From assembly GCA_002407865.1 (NCBI GenBank), contig DHPI01000028.1, positions 24,930 through 31,664 of the forward strand: 6,735 nt of DNA, given 5' to 3'. Both the position numbers and the translations under genes were made by a program. This document shows positions 1 through 5,081 of the stretch, piece by piece (position 1 is the first letter of the stretch; each line of letters starts with the position of its first letter). The notes beneath the pieces are model-generated. The model ran no database searches. It saw only the letters and a list, made by a program, of their open reading frames with translations, and had not been told where the DNA came from. This DNA is from Spirochaetia bacterium UBA5368 (GTDB lineage: Bacteria; Spirochaetota; UBA4802; UBA5368).

Positions 1-304
1 AAATATCACGATTGCCCAGGCCGCCGTGGCCGGGATCGATAAATATTTTTTTGTTCTTCAGCCACGGGTATTTTTTCAGGTCAATGTTTCCGGTGTAGTT
101 CATCGTGGCACCTCCGCATCCGAGCCCGGAAACGCGCCTGCCGGCGGCCTTTTTAAGCCATGCCGTGCCGGAGTGTTTCATGGTTTCGAAAAAAATCCCG
201 ATATTTCCGCCCGGCGATGAGTTGTTATTCCCGCCGCAATTCAATGAGCACAGCAGAATGCAGGTTGCGAATATGCCTGTGTTACGCCACCCTGATCGGT
301 CCAT
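1..304 (-). CDS. N-acetylmuramoyl-L-alanine amidase (Amidase_3 type), putative lipoprotein, 5' part only
   Basis: The minus-strand frame starting at ATG 304 stays open to the window edge (about 101 codons), so the gene is cut off. Residues 85-95 read KKIFIDPGHGG, the opening strand and first zinc-ligand motif (DPGHGG, His93) of zinc-dependent amidases that cut the bond between N-acetylmuramic acid and L-alanine in peptidoglycan. The rest of the catalytic domain lies outside. The N-terminus is basic (MDRSGWR), then hydrophobic (residues 9-22), then LCSLNC with Cys23 as likely lipidation site. Asn at -1 is unusual for the enterobacterial lipobox but tolerated in spirochaetes. A Gly/Asn/Ser-rich linker follows. 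The start is supported by an AGAAGGAAGG Shine-Dalgarno just upstream, inside the end of the ATPase gene. The 23-base overlap with that gene suggests translational coupling. The family call is firm from the motif; lipoprotein status is inference. Confidence 0.82.
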   Translation of the reverse strand, partial: MDRSGWRNTGIFATCILLCSLNCGGNNNSSPGGNIGIFFETMKHSGTAWLKKAAGRRVSGLGCGGATMNYTGNIDLKKYPWLKNKKIFIDPGHGGLGNRDI

Positions 305-1034
305 GCGCCCTTCCTTCTATGAATTGTCGAATACGGGGATCGTCAGTGGCCCGTATTTCGTCGGGTGAGCCCAGAAAAATTATTTTTCCGTGGAGCAGCA
401 TCGCGATCCTGTCGGCGATGTGATACGCCGAGCGCATGTCATGCGTCACCACGATCGAGGTTATACCCAGCGTATCGCGCATCTTTTGAATAAGGCGGTC
501 AACGGCGCCCGCAGTGATGGGATCGACGCCGGTGGTCGGCTCGTCGTACAGCATTATCCTCGGCTTCATTGCGATGGCGCGCGCGAGTCCGACGCGCTTC
601 TGCATGCCGCCGGAAAGCTCTGACGGCATTTTGTCCTCAACGTGAGACAGGCCCACATGGGCGAGCATTGCGGTGACCGTCGCGCGGACATCATCCTCCG
701 CCGCGCCTCTTCGCCGTATGCCGAAGGCGACATTGTCGTAGATGTTCATTGAGTCGAACAGCGCGGCGCCCTGAAAGAGCACGCCGATCTGCGATTGGAT
801 GCCGATGCGTGTCGGTTCGGATGCGCCGGTAAATTGTATGTTGTCCACGTATATAGCGCCGCTGTCGGGTGAAAGCAGTCCGATGAGGTGCTTCAGAATT
901 ACCGATTTTCCGGAGCCGCTTTTTCCGATGATGCAGAGTATTTCGTTTTCGCGCACGGCGAGATCGATACCGTCGAGCACTATTTTGTCAGCAAATGATT
1001 TATGGAGATTTTCAATTCGTATTTTTTCTTTCAT
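282..1034 (-). CDS. mlaF: ABC transporter ATP-binding protein, MlaF/Mkl type (phospholipid/ABC-MCE transport)
   Basis: This is a complete ABC ATPase of 250 residues from ATG 1034; a TTG directly before it at 1037 could add one residue. Numbering from the TTG, all nucleotide-binding motifs are present: Walker A GKSGSGKS (38-45), Q-loop VLFQGAALFDS (Gln89), signature LSGGMQKR (141-148), Walker B IMLYDE with catalytic Glu166, D-loop, and switch His199 in VTHD. The combination GKSGSGKSVILKHLIGLL, FQGAALFDS and DEPTTGVDP is typical of the MlaF/Mkl subfamily. That subfamily powers an MlaE permease and an MCE (MlaD) substrate-binding protein moving phospholipids between inner and outer membrane. No MlaE or MCE gene is next to it in this window: the upstream 240 bases are non-coding, and the downstream gene is an amidase that overlaps it by 23 bases. 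The Shine-Dalgarno is weak (GGA about nine bases before the ATG). The subfamily is confident; the exact substrate is inferred. Confidence 0.92.
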   Translation of the reverse strand: MKEKIRIENLHKSFADKIVLDGIDLAVRENEILCIIGKSGSGKSVILKHLIGLLSPDSGAIYVDNIQFTGASEPTRIGIQSQIGVLFQGAALFDSMNIYDNVAFGIRRRGAAEDDVRATVTAMLAHVGLSHVEDKMPSELSGGMQKRVGLARAIAMKPRIMLYDEPTTGVDPITAGAVDRLIQKMRDTLGITSIVVTHDMRSAYHIADRIAMLLHGKIIFLGSPDEIRATDDPRIRQFIEGRAHGPIRVA

Positions 1035-1037
1035 CAA

Positions 1038-1276
1038 TGGTTCCAGCCTGCGTCAGAAAAGGCAGTCATGGCATATATCGTTTCGGCAGTGTGCATCGCG
1101 AATTGTAAAAATCAACTATAAAATCCGGGGACAAACCGGCCCGCTTGGCGTTGGGTGTATGGTTTGTCGCGGCTGAAAAGGGAGCGCGATCCTGTATTTT
1201 GGATATATGAAAAAGCGTAATGCATGTCCTGTGGAGCGCCGCGGCGCTGTTGCAACATCTGTTTAGCATTCGCCGG
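1038..1276. other. Intergenic region between the AbrB-like gene and the MlaF-type gene
   Basis: No convincing gene lies in these 239 bases. They must hold the 3' end of the AbrB-like transcript and the 5' leader of the ATPase gene. On the minus strand there are A+T-rich segments with -10-like hexamers (TACAAT near 1101-1106, TATAGT near 1113-1118), but I could not pair either with a good -35 at 16-18 bases. A strong G+C palindrome at 1235-1248 is listed separately. A 67-codon minus frame here has no Shine-Dalgarno or recognisable domain. Confidence 0.5.
1235..1256. repeat. Two abutting perfect palindromes (14 bp and 8 bp)
   Basis: AGCGCCGCGGCGCT (1235-1248) is its own reverse complement and is followed directly by GTTGCAAC (1249-1256), also a perfect palindrome. 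The first can fold as a 5-bp GC stem with a CGCG loop. It lies about 20 bases past the stop of the AbrB-like gene, so it could act in 3'-end formation of that minus-strand transcript. The nearest T-run on that strand, at 1210-1214, is about 20 bases further on, which is too far for a standard intrinsic terminator. Operator function is an alternative. Confidence 0.4.
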
Positions 1277-1498
1277 TCAGTGGCAGTAGTACATACTGCT
1301 CGCTATCATTTCATCCAGAACCTTCATTTTCAGCAGAAGAATGCCTTCCCCGTCTTTGCTCTTTGTCACAACAAGCTGGTCTCCCTGCTTGATATCAAGT
1401 TCATTTCTCAGGTCGACGGGGATGATGATCTGTCCCTTGTTGCTTACTTTGACAACGCCGTACACAATTTGGTTGGATGATTGGTTCGTTTCTTTCAT
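1277..1498 (-). CDS. SpoVT/AbrB-domain DNA-binding protein (transition-state regulator-like)
   Basis: The product is a 73-residue protein starting at ATG 1498. Residues 14-58 form a swapped-hairpin AbrB domain: GVVKVSNKGQIIIPVDLRNELDIKQGDQ contains the usual KGQI.IP..LR..L.I..GD pattern, followed by a final strand (GILLLKM). Such proteins dimerise through this fold and bind A+T-rich DNA, as free-standing regulators or as antitoxins. No toxin-like gene (MazF, PIN or Doc) adjoins it on either side, so a solitary regulator is more likely than an antitoxin. The tail (residues 59-73, ending MYYCH) is short and unremarkable. A good minus-strand promoter sits 27 bases upstream with a leader of only about 20 bases; the Shine-Dalgarno (GCGGGAA) is weak. 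It is divergent from the gene at 1689, with a repeat-rich 190-base gap between them, which suggests autoregulation and control of that neighbour. This control is inferred. Confidence 0.9.
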   Translation of the reverse strand: MKETNQSSNQIVYGVVKVSNKGQIIIPVDLRNELDIKQGDQLVVTKSKDGEGILLLKMKVLDEMIASSMYYCH

Positions 1499-1524
1499 AT
1501 TCGATTCCCGCTTGAAGTATGTGA

Positions 1525-1553
1525 ATAATCATCCGGCCGCAGAATTTTGTCAA
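1525..1553 (-). promoter_or_regulatory. Sigma-70-type promoter of the AbrB-like gene
   Basis: On the minus strand a perfect -35 TTGACA (plus positions 1548-1553) is followed after exactly 17 bases by GATTAT (1525-1530; four of six matches to TATAAT). Transcription would begin near 1518, giving a leader of about 20 bases before ATG 1498. The DNA just upstream of the -35 (1554-1600) is very A+T-rich and could serve as an UP element. Confidence 0.6.
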
Positions 1554-1591
1554 ACCGAATATTTATTCTACAAATACAATAATATATATAT

Positions 1592-1616
1592 TTACTACAA
1601 TTACTACTTTTACTAC
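1592..1616. repeat. Three TTACTAC direct repeats with 9-bp period
   Basis: TTACTAC occurs at 1592-1598, 1601-1607 and 1610-1616, each separated by two bases (AA, then TT), giving an exact 9-base period. The array lies in the divergent region between the AbrB-like gene and the gene at 1689, about 40 bases upstream of the AbrB-like -35 box, and its last copy overlaps a candidate -35 for the rightward gene. This placement suggests an operator, possibly for the AbrB-like protein. The repeat itself is plain in the sequence; the function is inferred. Confidence 0.5.
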
Positions 1617-1637
1617 TTGACATGTCGCCTGTAATAT
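1609..1637 (+). promoter_or_regulatory. Candidate promoter for the 1689 gene
   Basis: TTTACT (1609-1614) and TAATAT (1632-1637) are 17 bases apart, each with four of six consensus matches. A perfect TTGACA at 1617-1622 overlaps this arrangement but has no good -10 at 16-18 bases. TGTAATATC occurs twice, at 1630-1638 and 1647-1655, exactly 17 bases apart, so the second copy could be an alternative -10 or a protein-binding site. The start site is therefore uncertain, near 1644 if the first pair is used. Confidence 0.35.
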
Positions 1638-1688
1638 CGACGTAGTTGTAATATCTAAAATCGGTGACGTTCGGGATCGGAGGTTAAT

Positions 1689-2195
1689 ATGAATTTAATA
1701 GATAAACTCGATAAGAATGAACTGATAAACCTGTTGAATAAAGGATGGATGACGCACGATGCCATGTGGTTTTTTCATTGCCTGCAGGAATGCGGGATTG
1801 AAAAGACTAACAAAATCAACAAGGCGGCGGTGCGGTCCATGGCCATGATTGAAGTGAAAAGAATACAGAAAGCGCTTGGGATGATGGAAATAAAAAGCTT
1901 TGATGATATAAGGGCTTTCATTACAGACGGCCTGTTCGTGATAAAAGCCGATTTTATGAATTTTCGTCTCGATTTCACCTCGGAAAATGTATTCCGCTGG
2001 GACATACCGGGCTGCTTTGCGTACGAGGGAATTAAGAAAATCGGGGCCATAGACCGCTATGAGTGCGGTATAATCGACAGGGCGCTGGGCTGGTTCGACG
2101 GTCTTGGACTTGCGTATACGCTTTCCCCCTCGGCTCATGGTTGTCAGATGCACAGAAACGGTACATGCTCGTGGGAGTTCCGCTTTTCCATTTGA
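1689..2195 (+). CDS. Conserved hypothetical protein, cysteine-rich, probably DUF6125-like
   Basis: The product is a soluble 168-residue protein with no signal peptide or membrane segment. A GGAGG Shine-Dalgarno at 1679-1683, five bases before ATG 1689, fixes the start. The N-terminal part (LLNKGWMTHDAMWFFHCLQECGIEKTN, residues 15-41, with Trp20, His23, His30, Cys31, Cys35) and the C-terminal part (IDRYECGIIDRALGWFDGLG at 121-140, then Cys152 and Cys160 in GTCSWEFRF) resemble, from memory, the DUF6125 family and, more distantly, the L-2-amino-thiazoline-4-carboxylate hydrolase-like fold. Six cysteines (31, 35, 109, 126, 152, 160) in 168 residues are many for a cytoplasmic protein and could bind a metal or a thiol substrate. 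No function is established from the sequence. It is divergent from the AbrB-like regulator and followed by a 266-base gap, so it is probably transcribed alone. The gene is real (codon pattern, Shine-Dalgarno); the family name is tentative. Confidence 0.85.
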   Translation: MNLIDKLDKNELINLLNKGWMTHDAMWFFHCLQECGIEKTNKINKAAVRSMAMIEVKRIQKALGMMEIKSFDDIRAFITDGLFVIKADFMNFRLDFTSENVFRWDIPGCFAYEGIKKIGAIDRYECGIIDRALGWFDGLGLAYTLSPSAHGCQMHRNGTCSWEFRFSI

Positions 2196-2352
2196 TTACG
2201 ACGCCCTATTCAGAAATTCAGTACACACGTTATCGTGTCAGATATGGGCCAGCGCTGCGACGAATGTGTTATTGTGTAGCTCTCTATCATCTGCAAAACA
2301 ATGAACCCGGTCAAGCGCCGTAAATAATTTATAAAGGGTATGAAAATACGGT

Positions 2353-2382
2353 TTGACGCCGCGGGAGGCGGTCTTTTATATA
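2353..2382 (+). promoter_or_regulatory. Candidate promoter of the DUF362 gene
   Basis: TTGACG (2353-2358, five of six) and TATATA (2377-2382) are separated by 18 bases, followed by an A+T-rich tract. Transcription would begin near 2390, giving a leader of about 70 bases containing the 8-bp palindrome CGTATACG (2428-2435) and the Shine-Dalgarno GGGGGA (2450-2455). Confidence 0.35.
2355..2377 (+). terminator. Possible weak intrinsic terminator after the 1689 gene
   Basis: GACGCC (2355-2360) can pair with GGCGGTC (2367-2373) with one bulged G and a six-base loop, and is followed by TTTT (2374-2377). The stem is short and lies 160 bases past the stop codon. It also overlaps a candidate promoter for the next gene, so either reading is possible. 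Confidence 0.3.
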
Positions 2383-2461
2383 AACATGTCAATTTATATT
2401 GTATATTGTTATGACTTTCGCTGTTTCCGTATACGTACAACAATCAGACGGGGGATAAGCC

Positions 2462-3754
2462 ATGAGGAAACCGAACGTTATATTGAGAAAATGTGGAGAA
2501 TATAATCCGGATGCGATCAGGGGAATAATCGACGATTCGATCAGGGATCTGGGGCTGACTATCAACGGCAGCGTTTTCATCAAGCCGAATGTTGTTTCAG
2601 CGAACAAGCGTTACATCGACAGTTCATATACAAATCCGCTCGTTGTGGAAGGCATGGTGGGCAGTTTAAAGGATCGGGGCGTACGGGACATCGTTATCGG
2701 CGAATCGGGCGGTTACGGCATACCCTCGCGGCTTTTTTTGAAGGAAGCCGGATATTTCGATTTATCGAAAAAAACAGGCGTTCCGGTCATAGACCTTAAC
2801 GAGCATGCGCAGGAGAAAATTGATCTGACGAAGGGCGTCTGGCACAAGAGCATACAGCTTTCGAAATATATAACGAATGCGAATTTCAAGATATGGATGC
2901 CAAAACTTAAATACCACATTTTCGCGAATATCACGAACGCCCTCAAACTCAATATCGGCATTTTGACTCACAGCGAGCGGATGCTCTTTCATGATTATCG
3001 CCTGCACGAAAAAATTGTCGATCTGCTTGAGGCGGGATATCCCGATCTGGTGGTGACCGATGCGATCGATATTACCTATGGTTTTGAATCGGCCCCCTAC
3101 CCGGTGCGGCTGGGATTGATGCTTATTGCTGACGATCCCCTTGCCGCCGACGTTGTTGCTGCGTACATTATGGGATACCGGCCTGAAGAGGTGCGGCATC
3201 TGCGGCTGGCAAGTGAGCGCGGCTACGGGAGCCTCAGACTGGAGGATATTCGCATACAGGGTGACGCCGATATTGAAGAGCTGCGCGCGAAGCCCAAGGG
3301 GAAAACGCGCCTCTTTCAGTTTCTTAGCGAGCTCGATACGCCCATTCGCTTTTACGCAGGGTACGCGCCCGACACCGATGTTATCTGCGACGCCGGGTGC
3401 GAAGGGGCCGTGAAGGGCGCGCTGGGCACTATCGAAAAACGGAGGCCCGGCTCGCTGAAAAAGGCGAAAAAGGGGGCTATTGTCACAGGGATATACAAGG
3501 GCGATGTCATAATGCCCGATGGGCCGGTGTTTCTCGTGGGAACATGCACACGTGTGGAGGGCGAGCTGAAAGCGAAAAAAATTTACAGGGTGAAGGGGTG
3601 TCCCATCGGGGCGCGGCAGTTGTTCATTACCGTTCCGCTGGCGTTTGGTATTCCCAGCCCCATGCTGGATGCGCGCGATGTCGTCCTTTTCATCATCAAC
3701 TCAGTGATGAAGGCGGCAAGTACAGTGGTGAATAAAATTATCCTGAGGCGATAA
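2462..3754 (+). CDS. DUF362 domain-containing protein
   Basis: The product is 430 residues, starting at ATG 2462 with GGGGGA six bases upstream. Residues 1-240 carry the DUF362 pattern: an early FIKPN (39-43), VEGMVGSLKDRGVRDIVIGESGG (62-84), NFKIWMPKLKYHIFANITNALKLNIGIL (141-168) with K148/K150, DLVVTDAIDITYGFE (195-209), and LIADDPLAADVVAAYIMGY (221-239). The C-terminal part (300-400) lacks the ferredoxin repeats that often accompany this domain. It carries instead Cys309 and Cys313 (CDAGC), Cys362 (GTCTRVEG) and Cys380 (KGCPIGARQ), spaced so that they could bind an iron-sulfur cluster. The end (388-425) is hydrophobic. DUF362 proteins have no agreed reaction, though they are often found with redox or Fe-S proteins. 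There is no signal peptide, so it is probably cytoplasmic. It appears to be transcribed alone and converges on plsC. Domain assignment is fairly sure; Fe-S binding is inferred. Confidence 0.88.
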   Translation: MRKPNVILRKCGEYNPDAIRGIIDDSIRDLGLTINGSVFIKPNVVSANKRYIDSSYTNPLVVEGMVGSLKDRGVRDIVIGESGGYGIPSRLFLKEAGYFDLSKKTGVPVIDLNEHAQEKIDLTKGVWHKSIQLSKYITNANFKIWMPKLKYHIFANITNALKLNIGILTHSERMLFHDYRLHEKIVDLLEAGYPDLVVTDAIDITYGFESAPYPVRLGLMLIADDPLAADVVAAYIMGYRPEEVRHLRLASERGYGSLRLEDIRIQGDADIEELRAKPKGKTRLFQFLSELDTPIRFYAGYAPDTDVICDAGCEGAVKGALGTIEKRRPGSLKKAKKGAIVTGIYKGDVIMPDGPVFLVGTCTRVEGELKAKKIYRVKGCPIGARQLFITVPLAFGIPSPMLDARDVVLFIINSVMKAASTVVNKIILRR

Positions 3755-3780
3755 CGCCTTCGCGAGAACTTTTAATTTTT
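3746..3780 (+). terminator. Possible terminator of the DUF362 gene
   Basis: AGGCG (3746-3750) and CGCCT (3755-3759) form a perfect 5-bp stem, extendable by one G-T pair, with ATAA as loop; the stop codon TAA (3752-3754) lies in that loop. T-rich sequence TTTTAATTTTTTT follows only after about ten bases (3770-3782), so it is an imperfect intrinsic terminator. No equally good structure serves plsC from the other side. Confidence 0.35.
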
Positions 3781-3814
3781 TTGAAACGCTTTCCCTGATT
3801 ATGCAATACCTCGA

Positions 3815-4537
3815 TTATTCGATATGGAGGTTCGACTGGATCGTCCGGCGCGTTTTTTCAATGAGCGATCCCATAGTACTGTGGTCGTAACCGACTGTAT
3901 CGATGGGGTCTCCTACCGTTACGCCGATTCGGCCGGGGCGGAACTCGAGGCTTCCTTTGGAGAGTACCTTTCTGCTGCCGTTGACGGTGACCGGTAAAAC
4001 GGGAAAGCTGTTTTCCAGGGCCACGGCGAATCCCCCTTTCTTAAAATCGCCCAGTCGTCCGTCCAGCGAGCGGGTGCCTTCGGCAAAAAACATGATACTT
4101 GTTCCATCGGGAAGCCGCTCAAGACCTTTGCGGATACTTTCCCGGGCGCTTTCGGGGTTTTGCCGGTCGATGAAAATATTCCGCGAGGCATACAGGGCGC
4201 GGCCGAATAGCGGAATTTTTAAAAGCTCCTTTTTAATAATCCAGCGAAATTGCATGCCCAGCGTTGTGACCAGGGCGAGGATGTCGTAATGCGACTGATG
4301 GTTCGATATTATTACGTATGATTGCCCTTTTCTGATCTTGTCCTTTCCATGGATGTCGACGCGCGTAAACGACGCAAGCAGCATCGCTCGCGCCCATATC
4401 TTCGAGATGGAAAATGCCAGGTTCCCCGTCGTGCTTAAAACCGAGGCCAGCATCATCGGAATAAAAAGCAGCAGCGTCATTATGCCCGCCCAGAGCGCGA
4501 GCCAGAATATTTTTGCAAAGCGGACGACGGGTTTCAT
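3815..4537 (-). CDS. plsC: 1-acyl-sn-glycerol-3-phosphate acyltransferase (PlsC/LPLAT family)
   Basis: This membrane acyltransferase moves an acyl group to the sn-2 position of lysophosphatidic acid, giving phosphatidic acid for phospholipid synthesis at the inner membrane. The protein is 240 residues from ATG 4537; the frame extends 30 codons further upstream, but a perfect GGAGGAGGT five bases before ATG 4537 fixes the shorter start. It has a hydrophobic N-terminal segment (about residues 11-34). The family blocks are in order: NHQSHYD with catalytic His80 and Asp85 (NHx4D), block II IFIDR (Arg125), block III FFAEGTRS (150-157, glycerophosphate binding), and block IV VLPVTVNGS (Pro182). The length is normal. 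Related LPLAT enzymes can act on other lysophospholipids, so the substrate is inferred from family rather than shown. The gene stands alone, convergent with the DUF362 gene and divergent from the aminoacylase-like gene. Confidence 0.92.
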   Translation of the reverse strand: MKPVVRFAKIFWLALWAGIMTLLLFIPMMLASVLSTTGNLAFSISKIWARAMLLASFTRVDIHGKDKIRKGQSYVIISNHQSHYDILALVTTLGMQFRWIIKKELLKIPLFGRALYASRNIFIDRQNPESARESIRKGLERLPDGTSIMFFAEGTRSLDGRLGDFKKGGFAVALENSFPVLPVTVNGSRKVLSKGSLEFRPGRIGVTVGDPIDTVGYDHSTMGSLIEKTRRTIQSNLHIE

Positions 4538-4612
4538 ACTATACCTCCTCCATGTGGGGCGCTGCATGGGCATGAAATATGTACGCTGTAAATCGGAATC
4601 CGCGTTTCGTCC

Positions 4613-4674
4613 AAATATAGCCGGCATTGTATTTCAGAATGGTGTGATGATAAACCGTTATCTGAAATATAGCC
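4613..4674. repeat. Nested direct and inverted repeats upstream of plsC
   Basis: AAATATAGCC occurs at 4613-4622 and again at 4665-4674, a 52-base period (about five helical turns). Between and overlapping these, TATTTCAGA (4630-4638) and TCTGAAATA (4661-4669) form a perfect 9-bp inverted repeat with a 22-base loop. The block lies 75-140 bases upstream of the plsC start on its own strand, where an operator could sit. No binding protein is known from the sequence. Confidence 0.4.
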
Positions 4675-4715
4675 AGTCATTTTTCAGGGGATTTTCTCAT
4701 CCATTTAAATCCGTA

Positions 4716-4865
4716 ATGATTCGCAAAACAGGACGCCTTCTATATAAGAAAACGGTTGTAATTTCAGCTGTTTTTGGTACCATCATTTCACTTTCACTTT
4801 TTGCCTTTGCACAGATTAAATCGAAGCCTTCGGAAAATGATCGGTTTTCTTCAATGCCGGGATGA
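4716..4865 (+). pseudogene. Possible remnant or tiny gene with a Sec signal-peptide-like N-terminus
   Basis: A 49-codon plus frame from ATG 4716 encodes a textbook signal-peptide shape: a basic start (MIRKTGRLLYKK), a hydrophobic core (TVVISAVFGTIISLSLF), then an AFA-Q junction at residues 30-33 fit for signal peptidase I, and a short polar tail ending SSMPG before TGA 4863-4865. The frame is open further upstream (an ATG at 4647 is also possible). No Shine-Dalgarno precedes either ATG. After the stop, other plus frames give short protein-like stretches up to about 5044, interrupted by stops. This could be the decayed 5' end of a lost exported-protein gene, a tiny peptide gene or chance. I do not recognise any family. 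Confidence 0.22.
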
Positions 4866-5081
4866 GCGGCAAGTTCGGCATATGTTTGCAGGTAATATCG
4901 GTCATGTGACAGGTAGTTATCGGTGAACCAGCAATTGAAGTTCAAGTATTGGATCACGTAAAAGCGGATTATATGTGTCTATACGGCACATCGGCTTTTG
5001 CTATCGCTACAGCCAACGGTGGTCATGGTTGGAACGGTATTTAATGATGCGAACATAAATAGTATGCACAGGGGAGGTTGC

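Larger units (their letters stand above)
4538..5081. other. Divergent intergenic region between plsC and the D-aminoacylase-like gene
   Basis: These 544 bases are A+T-richer than the flanking genes and contain no well-supported gene. The left end holds the plsC Shine-Dalgarno (4543-4551, minus strand), the right end that of the aminoacylase-like gene (GGGGAGG, 5071-5077). In between lie the repeats at 4613-4674 and a small signal-peptide-like frame at 4716-4865, both listed separately. A short open stretch follows at about 4907-5044 in another plus frame (reading QVVIGEPAIEVQVLDHVK and ending TANGGHGWNGI) with no start codon signal. Promoter-like hexamers are present (for example TTGGAA near 5029), but I could not assign a promoter with confidence. 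Confidence 0.5.

Noticed and set aside
1066..1269. 67-codon minus-strand frame between the AbrB-like and MlaF-type genes
   Set aside because: No Shine-Dalgarno, no recognisable domain, odd composition, and it runs across the G+C palindrome; judged non-coding.
1277..1498. AbrB-like protein as the antitoxin of a toxin-antitoxin pair
   Set aside because: No overlapping or adjacent toxin-like frame on the same strand; the next downstream gene is the MlaF-type ATPase 240 bases away.
1592..1616. TTACTAC array as a CRISPR or plasmid-style iteron origin
   Set aside because: Units are 7 bases with 2-base gaps and only three copies, with no cas or rep gene; a regulatory operator in a divergent promoter fits better.
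1695..2153. 152-codon minus-strand frame opposite the 1689 gene
   Set aside because: It is a shadow of the plus-strand gene, which has a strong Shine-Dalgarno and a coherent conserved-looking protein.
4538..4627. 30-codon N-terminal extension of the plsC product
   Set aside because: The consensus GGAGGAGGT lies inside this stretch and points to ATG 4537; the extension is charged and unlike the family N-terminus.
4697..4957. 86-codon minus-strand frame upstream of plsC
   Set aside because: GTG start without Shine-Dalgarno and no recognised motif. It competes with the signal-peptide-like plus frame; neither is secure, and this one is weaker.
4998..5081. Upstream ATG for the D-aminoacylase-like gene
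   Set aside because: It would put 28 extra residues before the Tat signal, and the GGGGAGG site points to ATG 5082.
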